DNA of 5,475 bases. Source: a bacterium (GTDB lineage Bacteria > Planctomycetota > J058 > JACQDU01). Within the stretch, counting starts at the first letter, position 1; the number at the start of each line of letters is the position of its first letter. Where the stretch lies: assembly GCA_016200955.1 (NCBI GenBank), contig JACQDU010000495.1, forward strand, positions 1-5,475, read 5' to 3'. Position numbers and translations under genes: made by a program. This document shows, one piece after another, positions 1 to 5,475 of the stretch. The notes under the pieces were generated by a model, which was given only the letters and a program-made list of their open reading frames with translations, was not told where the DNA came from and ran no database searches.

Positions 1-261
1 GAGGGACGGCAAGCGCAGCGCGACCTCCGACTCCCAGAGAGCGGCCGTCGTCGCGCGCACGATCAGGTAAGGGAGCGGGCTCTGCCCCTGCACGGCTTCG
101 ACGTGTCGCACCACGTCGGCCGCGGTCCCTCGCGCGGCCCAGGCCGTTCCGATCTCGTCGAGCCAGAGCCCGTCCTCGATCCCGCGCGCACGCAAGACGA
201 GGCCCGCGAGGAGCACGAGGAGGACGGCGGTCGCCTGGAGCGCCCGGCTTCTCGGAAACAA
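1..261 (-). CDS. GT-C family membrane glycosyltransferase (ArnT/PMT-like), N-terminal fragment
   Basis: This is the first 87 codons of a gene that continues past the left edge. The frame has no stop from the TTG at 261-259 to base 1. Residues about 8-23 form a hydrophobic helix rich in Leu, Val and Ala after a short basic N-terminus (MFPRSR). It is followed by GLWLDEIGTAWAARG (31-45), the first outer loop typical of GT-C enzymes (the PMT/ArnT-like glycosyltransferase 39 group). There the Asp-Glu pair, here D35-E36, holds the catalytic acid that acts on polyprenyl-phosphate sugar donors. QSPLPYLIV (60-68) sits where relatives have a HPPLYY-like motif, and ALRLPSL (81-87) is the usual segment before the next helix. 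The TTG start is chosen because a strong Shine-Dalgarno lies 7-9 bases upstream. The start lies 102 bases after the rtcA stop. The family call is good; the sugar, the acceptor and the remaining helices cannot be known from this fragment. Confidence 0.72.
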   Translation of the reverse strand, partial: MFPRSRALQATAVLLVLLAGLVLRARGIEDGLWLDEIGTAWAARGTAADVVRHVEAVQGQSPLPYLIVRATTAALWESEVALRLPSL

Positions 262-268
262 TGAGAAT

Positions 269-277
269 CTCCTCCTT
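269..277 (-). promoter_or_regulatory. Shine-Dalgarno for the glycosyltransferase gene
   Basis: Read on the minus strand this is AAGGAGGAG. Its GGAGGAG part ends 7 bases before the TTG at 261-259, and AAGGAGG ends 9 bases before it. The spacing supports TTG as the start; no ATG or GTG in that frame fits better. Confidence 0.65.
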
Positions 278-315
278 GCAACGCGGGGTGTCCGGGTCGG
301 CGGAGCTGAACAACG

Positions 316-342
316 GCGGACGTGCACCGCGGCTCGGTCCGC
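316..342 (-). terminator. Weak inverted repeat after rtcA
   Basis: A perfect 6-bp inverted repeat (GCGGAC/GTCCGC) flanks a 15-base loop, 21 bases past the rtcA stop. There is no T-run after it on the minus strand, and in DNA this rich in G and C such a repeat can arise by chance. It could be a weak terminator or attenuator between rtcA and the glycosyltransferase gene. The rest of the 262-363 gap holds only the downstream Shine-Dalgarno; no promoter is recognisable. Confidence 0.2.
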
Positions 343-363
343 TCGCCGGTTCACGCGCAGAGC

Positions 364-1392
364 TTACCGGCGCTCCAAGGAGAGCTGCCAAACCTTTTCC
401 GAGAGCTGTTCCGCTCGCACGCTCACGGGGAGGAACTTCGAGAGCACCTCGATCTGCGTCGTCGTGTGCGGCGTCGGAGCCCCCGTCCGGAACGAGCCCC
501 CTCCCGCGAGCGCCAGGAGCAGCACGAGTTGATCGGCGAGGTGCTTCCCCACGGGAGCGCCCGAGTCGAGGTACTCGCGGACTTCCAGGACGGCTCTCCG
601 GGCAACCTCCTCGGCGCGGATCCCGCGCTCGCCGATCGCGGTCACGACCTCGGTCACGTGCTCGCACGCGATGTCGATCGCGATGTAGTTCCCCGGCCCG
701 CGCGCGTTCGGGATCGCGACGCGCTCGAAGCACGAGCGATCCCACCGCAGCGCCCGACCGATCGTGTCGAGCTCGCGCTCGACGATGTCGAGGGGGAGAC
801 GCGAGACCGCGGCGACGACGTGCTTCGACCGGAGCTCTCCGCGCTCGAGGACCTCGATGGGAGAGAGCGGCGACGGCTCGGTCCTCGCGGTGAAGCTCCC
901 TCCGCCCGCCGGGTAGAAGCCCGGCCGTTCGAGCTCGAGCGAGACCCGTGCTCCCATGCGAGCGAGGAGAGGAAGGAAGGCTCGCTCGATGAAGTCGAAG
1001 GGAGGCGCGAAGGGGTTGTGCGTTCCGCCATCGAAGAAGAGCGACGAAGGCTCGCTCGCCTTGAGCAGAGCCGGGAGAACGGTCTGGAAGACGAGCGTCG
1101 CGCTCCCGGCGGTGCCGACGCGGAAGGAGTGATGGCCGCCCGTGATCCCCTGCGGCGTGAAGACGAGCCGCTGCGAGCCCACGGCGTCTCCCTCGACGTG
1201 AGCGTTCCCGACGCGAGCGGCCGCCCGGACGGCCGCGCGGTGCTGGGGCCTCAGGCCCGGCACGTCGCGGCCCGCGCGGATCTTCTCGATCGAAAACGGC
1301 GTCCCCGTCACGAGAGAGAGCGCGAGCGCCGAGCGGAGGATCTGCCCTCCGCCCTCTCCCGTGGACCCGTCGAGCTCGAGCATGCCCCTCAT
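364..1392 (-). CDS. rtcA: RNA 3'-terminal phosphate cyclase RtcA
   Basis: RtcA converts an RNA 3'-phosphate to a 2',3'-cyclic phosphate using ATP, through a covalent enzyme-AMP intermediate on histidine; it acts in the cytoplasm on cleaved RNA ends. The 342-residue product is close to the usual family length of about 340. Hallmarks in order are LDGSTGEGGGQILR (7-20), IRAGR (38-42), GTAGSATLVFQTVLPALL (93-110), the GGT-NP segment near 122-127, RPGFYPAGGG (156-165), RGPGN (231-235), LADQLVLLLALAGGGSF (285-301), and His309 followed by FLPV (320-323). His309 has the same residue number as the adenylated histidine of E. coli RtcA. The ATG at 1392 is chosen over that at 1383 because the resulting N-terminus (MRGMLELDG) lines up with the MKRMIALDG form of E. 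coli RtcA. No clear Shine-Dalgarno precedes either, so translation may depend on the upstream gene, whose stop is 44 bases away. Neither the RtcB ligase nor the RtcR regulator is visible here. The identification is firm; membership of the sigma operon is inferred. Confidence 0.95.
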   Translation of the reverse strand: MRGMLELDGSTGEGGGQILRSALALSLVTGTPFSIEKIRAGRDVPGLRPQHRAAVRAAARVGNAHVEGDAVGSQRLVFTPQGITGGHHSFRVGTAGSATLVFQTVLPALLKASEPSSLFFDGGTHNPFAPPFDFIERAFLPLLARMGARVSLELERPGFYPAGGGSFTARTEPSPLSPIEVLERGELRSKHVVAAVSRLPLDIVERELDTIGRALRWDRSCFERVAIPNARGPGNYIAIDIACEHVTEVVTAIGERGIRAEEVARRAVLEVREYLDSGAPVGKHLADQLVLLLALAGGGSFRTGAPTPHTTTQIEVLSKFLPVSVRAEQLSEKVWQLSLERR

Positions 1393-1436
1393 GATGCCCG
1401 AGAGACGGACGCCCGCGCGCCCGGCGTCGCCGAAAG

Positions 1437-3026
1437 TCAGTGCTGGCGATCTCGACCCGGCCCGGGAGCGGGCTCGATCTCGATCAGGCCCTTCAGGTCG
1501 TCGTCTTTCTTGAGCGGCGTCTCGACCGGGTCTCCCCGCTCGAGGGCCTTGATCGCCGCTGCGAGCCGGTCCTTCTCGAGCAGCGCGCGGGCATCGGTCG
1601 TCGTCTTCGCCATGAGCGCGAGAGCGCGCGTGAGGTCTGCGATCGCGCTCGGGGAGTCGCCCTTCTCCCGCCGGACGAGGGCGCGGTGGATCCAGAGGTG
1701 CGAGACGCTCGGACGAAGCTCGATGAGACGCGAGTAGTCGGCGATCGCGCCGTCGAGGTCCTTCTTCGCCTGTCGCGCGCTCGCGCGCACGAACCACGCG
1801 GGATAGAGGCGTGGGTCGAGCTCGATCGCCATCGAGCAGAGGCGTTCCGCGCCGTCGAAGTCGCCTCTCTTCTGTGCGAAGAGCGCTCTCACGACGCGGG
1901 CGAGCGCGTTCCCGGGATCGAGCTCGAGGGCCTTCTCCGCGTCGTCCTGGGCGTTCTGGGGGTCGCCCGTGAAGAACGTGATGTAAGCGCGATGGCTCCA
2001 CGCCGTGGCGTCGGTCGGATCGAGCTGGATCGCCCGCGTCAGGTCGTTCTGGGCGGCCGGATCTCCCCTGAGAGCGCGAGCGGCCCCGCGGCGGATCCAG
2101 GCGGCGACGAGGGTCGGGTCGAGCTCGATCGCTCGCGTGGAGGCTTCGATCGAGCCCTCGTAGTCCTGCCGGTCCTGTCTCGCCGAGCCGAGAGAGAGCC
2201 AGGCCGCCGCCGAGCTCGCATCGAGCGCCGTCGCTCGCACGAGGTCGTCGAGCGCCTCGTCGACCATGCCCTTCCGCCGGTAAGTCTCGCCGCGGCTCGC
2301 GAGCGTGAGCGCGTTCCGTGGATCGAGGCCGAGAGCTTGCGTGAAGTCGTCGAGCGCGCCGTCGAGATCGCCCTTCGCGAGCTTCGCACGCCCGGCCTCG
2401 AGGAGATCGGCGAGCTTCTTCTTGAGATCGCGCTCCGCGCGGGCGGTGAGCTCGGCTTCGAGCCGGTCGCGGTCGGCCTGCGAGGCAACCTCCATGGAGC
2501 GGATCAGCTCGGCCACGAGCGCCGCGGATCCGAGCCCGAGCCCGATCACGAGGATCGGGGCCAGACGCTTCGCGCGAGAGGGTCGGTCCACACGAGGCAT
2601 CGCCGGGACGAGCGGGGCGGGCACGCAGGCGCGCACGATCCGCGTCTCCGAGCACCCGGGAGCGGCGCAGCGGCCGTGCTCGAAGAAGCACGGCTCGTGG
2701 CAGGGAGCGAGGCACGCCGCGCAGTAAACGGCGCTCGAGCGGACGAGCTCTCCGTGGCAATAGGTGCAAGAGAGACGGACGAGCGGCGCGTCGTCCTCCT
2801 CTCGCTTCGTCGAGAGAGAAGCGAGGCCCGAGCGGATCTTCTCCCAGGAGTCCGCGGGAGCCCTCTCCGCGCCGAGCGAGAGCGACTTCTCGAAGGCCGG
2901 CGCGAGGCTTCCGCAGGAAGCACAGTCGCCGAGATGCCGCTCGAGCGCGTCTCGCTCGCCCTCGTCGAGCACGCCGAGCGAGCGGGAGGCCACGAGAGAA
3001 GCGATCTCGGAGCAATCGGAGCTCAT
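1437..3026 (-). CDS. Membrane anti-sigma factor with zinc finger, RING-like finger and TPR array
   Basis: The 529-residue product has four visible parts. Residues 1-50 hold an anti-sigma zinc-finger signature, HLGDCASC (H31-x3-C35-x2-C38), with an upstream Cys5; this fold normally binds and inactivates an ECF sigma factor. Residues 87-125 hold a second metal site, C87-x2-C90, C102-x2-C105, H110-x2-C113, C120 and C125, in the order seen in prokaryotic RING-like fingers. A single hydrophobic helix spans about 155-175 (LAPILVIGLGLGSAALVAEL) and is preceded by a basic stretch (RPSRAKR), which suggests that the fingers face the cytoplasm. A charged, possibly coiled segment (about 178-205) leads into about eight TPR units (205-475), most 34 residues long with the IELDP-type turn. 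The tail (476-529) is charged and has no recognised fold. The start codon overlaps the sigma stop as ATGA, and a Shine-Dalgarno sits 7 bases upstream, so the two genes are translationally coupled. The anti-sigma role rests on the finger and the pairing; the TPR ligand is unknown. Confidence 0.88.
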   Translation of the reverse strand: MSSDCSEIASLVASRSLGVLDEGERDALERHLGDCASCGSLAPAFEKSLSLGAERAPADSWEKIRSGLASLSTKREEDDAPLVRLSCTYCHGELVRSSAVYCAACLAPCHEPCFFEHGRCAAPGCSETRIVRACVPAPLVPAMPRVDRPSRAKRLAPILVIGLGLGSAALVAELIRSMEVASQADRDRLEAELTARAERDLKKKLADLLEAGRAKLAKGDLDGALDDFTQALGLDPRNALTLASRGETYRRKGMVDEALDDLVRATALDASSAAAWLSLGSARQDRQDYEGSIEASTRAIELDPTLVAAWIRRGAARALRGDPAAQNDLTRAIQLDPTDATAWSHRAYITFFTGDPQNAQDDAEKALELDPGNALARVVRALFAQKRGDFDGAERLCSMAIELDPRLYPAWFVRASARQAKKDLDGAIADYSRLIELRPSVSHLWIHRALVRREKGDSPSAIADLTRALALMAKTTTDARALLEKDRLAAAIKALERGDPVETPLKKDDDLKGLIEIEPAPGPGRDRQH

Positions 3027-3640
3027 GGTGCCTCTCCTTCTTCCGGGACCTTCGAGAACAGCGCTCGAGCGAACTGGTCCGCGGCGGTGCGGAGCCGGTT
3101 CCTCACGGTGCGCTCGGTCACCGAGAACGACTCGGCGACCTGCGCGAGGTTCATGCCGAGCCCGTGTCGCTGGAGGAGGAGCGCCCGCGTCTCCTCCGGC
3201 AGCCGGTCGAGAGCGGCCTGCGTGCGCTCGATCATCTCGAGCGCGGAGACTCCCGGGAGCACGCCCTCCCGCGAGGGCTCCTTCGCCTCCGCGCCGGCCG
3301 CGAGCTTCTCGTTCTTCCGTCGCGCGCGGAGCGCGCCGAACGCGGCGTTCCGGACGATCTGGAACAACCAGGGCCGGAACGGCCGCTCCGGGTCGTAGCG
3401 GTCGAAGCTCGCGTAGAGCGAGAGGAAGCTCTCCTGGAGCACGTCCTCGGCGAGCGCAGGGTCCCGGACGAGCTTCTTCGAGAACGCGAAGACCTCGTCC
3501 TTGTAGAGCGCGTGGAGCCCCTGGAGCGCACGCTCCCTCTCGCTCTCGTCGCCGCGAGCGAGCACGAGGAGAGCGCGCTCGTCCTTGTCGGCGGCGAGAG
3601 GCGGCGCGCCGCTTTCGAGCTCCGTCATGGCGCGAGACAC
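3023..3640 (-). CDS. ECF-family RNA polymerase sigma factor
   Basis: This 205-residue protein has the two-domain ECF sigma layout and would direct RNA polymerase to a specific promoter set when freed from its anti-sigma partner. Sigma region 2 spans about 44-110: LVRDPALAEDVLQESFLSLY (57-76) is the core-binding helix signature, and RPWLFQIVRNAAFGALRARR (89-108) is the -10 recognition and melting part. A charged linker (110-135) leads to sigma region 4 (138-193): LDRLPEETRALLLQRHGLGM (144-163), then the helix-turn-helix LAQVAESFSVTERTVRNRLR (165-184) for the -35 element. The length is normal for the family and there is no large C-terminal extension. The GTG at 3640 is preferred to the ATG at 3628 because of Shine-Dalgarno spacing. 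The stop overlaps the start of the anti-sigma gene by four bases. No convincing ECF-type promoter could be read upstream, so autoregulation is neither shown nor excluded. The exact ECF group is not assigned. Confidence 0.95.
   Translation of the reverse strand: MSRAMTELESGAPPLAADKDERALLVLARGDESERERALQGLHALYKDEVFAFSKKLVRDPALAEDVLQESFLSLYASFDRYDPERPFRPWLFQIVRNAAFGALRARRKNEKLAAGAEAKEPSREGVLPGVSALEMIERTQAALDRLPEETRALLLQRHGLGMNLAQVAESFSVTERTVRNRLRTAADQFARALFSKVPEEGEAP
3034..3039 (-). promoter_or_regulatory. Shine-Dalgarno for the anti-sigma gene
   Basis: AAGGAG on the minus strand, inside the last codons of the sigma gene, ends 7 bases before the ATG at 3026-3024. It confirms this start and the coupled translation of the pair. 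Confidence 0.7.
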
Positions 3641-3647
3641 TCGCTCG

Positions 3648-3653
3648 CCTCCC
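3648..3653 (-). promoter_or_regulatory. Shine-Dalgarno that decides the GTG start of the sigma gene
   Basis: GGGAGG on the minus strand ends 7 bases before the GTG at 3640-3638, the ideal distance. It is 19 bases from the next in-frame ATG (3628-3626), which is too far. The sigma factor therefore most likely starts at GTG, adding four residues (MSRA). Confidence 0.65.
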
Positions 3654-3736
3654 GGAGACTCTATGGAGCTCGCCCCGAAAACCGGAAACGCGCTCTCAAC
3701 GATCCGGGAGAGGGCCGCTTAGGCTACCAGGAGGCG

Positions 3737-3756
3737 GGGGCGACGAGAGTCGCCCC
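3737..3756 (-). terminator. GC-rich hairpin after the hydrolase gene
   Basis: A perfect 8-bp stem, GGGGCGAC/GTCGCCCC, closes a 4-base loop (TCTC on the minus strand). It begins 32 bases past the hydrolase stop and ends 96 bases before the sigma start. No T-run follows, so it is not a textbook intrinsic terminator, but a stem this tight and well placed is a likely 3' end or pause site. It supports treating the hydrolase and the sigma operon as separate transcripts. The rest of the 3641-3788 gap shows no clear promoter. Confidence 0.5.
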
Positions 3757-3788
3757 ACGCAGCGCAAACGCGACCGGCGAGGCAGCGC

Positions 3789-5475
3789 TCAGTGCCGGAC
3801 CGTGACGCCGCCCTGCTCGTCCACGAGGAGGCCGAGCGCGGCTCCCTTGGGATCGTTCACGAGGACGCCGTTCGCGTTCTTCGCGTGAGCCGCGCGCGCC
3901 TCGAGCCTGTGCTCGCCCGGAGCGAGAGGAGGCGTGTCGAAGGTCGCCTTCCCGTCCCACGGAGTCCAGTCGCCGCCGTCGAGCCGGAAGGAGAAGCCGA
4001 GCGTCGGCTCGTCCGCGGGCACGTCCGCCGTCGCCGTCGCGTGCACGACTGCTCCCCGGGAGCCGGGCTGAGAGGTCGCGTCGAGCGCCGTCCTGGGCTG
4101 GCTCTCGCTGGCGCCGTCCTGGAGCTGGAAGATCACGCCGTCCTTCAGGCCCGCAGGGCCGTGGAGACCGTAGAGCATGAGCCGGTAGCGGCGGATCCCG
4201 CCGCCCTTTCCAGGCTGGAAGAGGACGCGCTGGTCGCCCAGAGGGACGGGGAAGCCGAAGCTCATCGCGGGCCCCGTGGGCTTCCCGTGAGCGTCGAGCG
4301 TCTCCTCGACGAGCTGCCCGGAGACGAGCGGGGCGCCGGAGACGCTCGTCTCGAGAGCGATCCAGCTCGCCTTGCCCTCGGCGGTCACGACCTTCACGTC
4401 CATGAAGTCGATCTTCGCTCCCGGGGAGAGCCCGTCCTGGAGGAACTCCCGCGCCAGCTCGGCGCAGAAGGTCGAACTGTGAGCGCCCTGCTCCGGGTTC
4501 CAGTTGCTCCCGTGACGGCCCTCGAAGGTCATCCACGCCTCGGCTTGCAGGAAAGGGGTCGTGTCGAGCCGCGAGGAGGAGAGACGGACGGTCCCGTCGC
4601 TCGCGCTCAGGGCTTCCTGGATCTCGTCGAACGCGCGCGGAGCGAAGACGTTGATGAAGCCGGCGACCTCGGGGGCGGTCTTCGAATTCAGGTGCATGAT
4701 CCCGTTCACGATGTGCTCGAGCGGCCCGCCCAGGTGAATCCCGAGGATCGAGGGCCCCGGCTTCTGGCTCGCGGCGTCCGGATCGACCTGGTTGCCGAAA
4801 GCTCCCGTCGCCGAGAGCCCCGCGTAGCGGACGTCGGCCGCGGTGCAGAACTCGTCCCAGTGGTCGTTCAGGCGCTCCATGTAGGAGGCGCCCTTCCATG
4901 CCTTGTACTCGATGCACATCTCGGCGATCTCGCCTTGCTTCATGAAGTCCTCGACGCCGTCGCGCTCGAGGCCATCGATCGTCGCCTCGAGGGCGTCGAT
5001 CCCGCGGTTCGGGCCGACGACCTGGAAGAGGCGTCTCACCTTGCTCTTCCCGTCCGCGGCGCCCTGCGAGAGCCAGCGCGTGTAGGCACGGCCCACGACG
5101 TTCCCCATGGAGTGGAGCGCGAGGTCGACGCGGTCGCTCCCGCTCGCCCGGCGCACGCCGTCCACGACGCGAGCGATCCGCGCGGCGTAGCTGATCGGAT
5201 ACTTGGACGCGTTGCCGTCGGTGCGCTCGACGGGGCAGCCCCCGATCGAGCCCTGGCCGCGCCCGTTCGCGTCGAGGTCGTACTTCATTCCGGTCTTCGT
5301 GTCCTTGTAGTAGCCGGCGGCGACGACGCAGGCCCGGGGGAGATCGCCGGGCTTGAGAGCGTCCGCTTCGGCGGCGTAGATCTCGCGGACGACGGCGCGC
5401 CCGGGACCGTAGCGGTCCATGAAGGGATCCCAGTTCGCGGGATCTCCACCGTGGCCGTGGATCAGGACGAGCGGC
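3789..5475 (-). CDS. Alpha/beta-hydrolase (lipase/esterase-like) with C-terminal Ig-like region, 5' truncated
   Basis: The frame is open to the right edge, leaving 561 visible residues; numbers below count visible residues from the edge. PLVLIHGHGGDPANW (1-15) is the first strand and oxyanion-hole HG loop of a lipase-type hydrolase, so the start and any signal peptide lie outside the window. The nucleophile elbow is VDLALHSMGN (116-125) with Ser122; relatives usually have Gly-x-Ser-x-Gly, but here Leu replaces the first Gly. SDGTVRLSS (292-300) supplies the likely acid Asp293, and GAHSS (330-334) the likely His332, completing an ordered Ser-Asp-His triad. Residues about 150-270 probably form the lid. 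A beta-rich stretch (about 350-460) of unknown fold leads to an Ig-like module (about 473-530) with FSFRLDGGDWTPWDG and LAPGEHRLEARA. Several cysteines could pair if the protein is exported. It likely hydrolyses an ester such as a lipid or polyester; the substrate is not determinable. It is probably transcribed separately from the sigma operon. Confidence 0.85.
   Translation of the reverse strand, partial: PLVLIHGHGGDPANWDPFMDRYGPGRAVVREIYAAEADALKPGDLPRACVVAAGYYKDTKTGMKYDLDANGRGQGSIGGCPVERTDGNASKYPISYAARIARVVDGVRRASGSDRVDLALHSMGNVVGRAYTRWLSQGAADGKSKVRRLFQVVGPNRGIDALEATIDGLERDGVEDFMKQGEIAEMCIEYKAWKGASYMERLNDHWDEFCTAADVRYAGLSATGAFGNQVDPDAASQKPGPSILGIHLGGPLEHIVNGIMHLNSKTAPEVAGFINVFAPRAFDEIQEALSASDGTVRLSSSRLDTTPFLQAEAWMTFEGRHGSNWNPEQGAHSSTFCAELAREFLQDGLSPGAKIDFMDVKVVTAEGKASWIALETSVSGAPLVSGQLVEETLDAHGKPTGPAMSFGFPVPLGDQRVLFQPGKGGGIRRYRLMLYGLHGPAGLKDGVIFQLQDGASESQPRTALDATSQPGSRGAVVHATATADVPADEPTLGFSFRLDGGDWTPWDGKATFDTPPLAPGEHRLEARAAHAKNANGVLVNDPKGAALGLLVDEQGGVTVRH

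Noticed and set aside
322..1737. A 471-codon plus-strand open frame opposite rtcA
   Set aside because: It is an Arg-rich shadow of the rtcA coding strand, with no recognisable motif.
1810..2135. Recurring DNA words such as GTCGAGCTCGATCG
   Set aside because: They encode the repeated AIELDP turn of the TPR units, so they reflect protein repeats rather than a regulatory or mobile repeat.
364..3015. An 883-codon minus-strand open frame that includes rtcA and runs through the anti-sigma gene
   Set aside because: Only the last 342 codons look like a protein family. The upstream part is rich in Arg, Ala and Gly, has no domain, and overlaps the well-supported anti-sigma frame. Stop codons are rare in such GC-rich DNA.
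1440..3398. A 652-codon plus-strand open frame opposite the anti-sigma and sigma genes
   Set aside because: Its product is low-complexity Arg/Glu/Ala-rich sequence without any fold signature and mirrors the opposite strand's codon pattern.
3660..3700. A TTGAGA (3694-3699, minus strand) as a possible -35 element for the sigma operon
   Set aside because: No acceptable -10 element lies at 16-19 bases, and no ECF-type AAC/CGT pair was found. A promoter is likely somewhere in this gap but cannot be placed.
3724..4917. A 397-codon minus-strand frame inside the hydrolase gene
   Set aside because: It is Arg/Gly/Pro-rich and out of frame with the hydrolase, whose catalytic motifs and Ig-like region are clear.

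Overview
The window is very GC-rich, and every convincing gene lies on the minus strand, so the genes read from high to low coordinates. No RNA gene, CRISPR array, insertion sequence or phage signature was found. The organism is a high-GC bacterium. An ECF sigma factor paired with a zinc-finger anti-sigma protein that also carries a prokaryotic RING-like finger, one membrane helix and a long TPR array resembles Planctomycetota genomes or similar environmental lineages. This placement is a judgement from protein style, not a phylogenetic result.

Layout, in the direction of transcription. (1) 5475-3789: an alpha/beta-hydrolase (lipase/esterase-like) protein with a C-terminal beta-rich, Ig-like region. 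Its true start lies beyond the right edge. (2) 3788-3641: a 148-base gap with a perfect 8-bp GC hairpin (3737-3756), probably the end of the hydrolase transcript, and a good Shine-Dalgarno for the next gene. (3) 3640-3023: an ECF-family RNA polymerase sigma factor with a GTG start. (4) 3026-1437: a membrane protein joined to the sigma gene by an ATGA overlap. It has an anti-sigma zinc finger, a RING-like zinc finger, a transmembrane helix and about eight TPR units. (5) 1392-364: RtcA, the RNA 3'-terminal phosphate cyclase, with its catalytic histidine in place. (6) 261-1: the first 87 codons of a GT-C type membrane glycosyltransferase with a TTG start, running off the left edge.

Genes 3 and 4 look like a standard sigma/anti-sigma switch. 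The anti-sigma finger should hold the sigma factor at the inner face of the membrane, and the TPR array, probably outside, could receive or scaffold a signal. rtcA follows after only 44 bases with no visible promoter or terminator between, so it may be co-transcribed. This would tie RNA-end processing to an ECF switch, rather than the RtcR/sigma-54 control known for rtcBA in E. coli. No rtcB or rtcR is visible here. The glycosyltransferase could be part of the same transcript, but its 102-base gap leaves this open. The hydrolase upstream is probably a separate unit.
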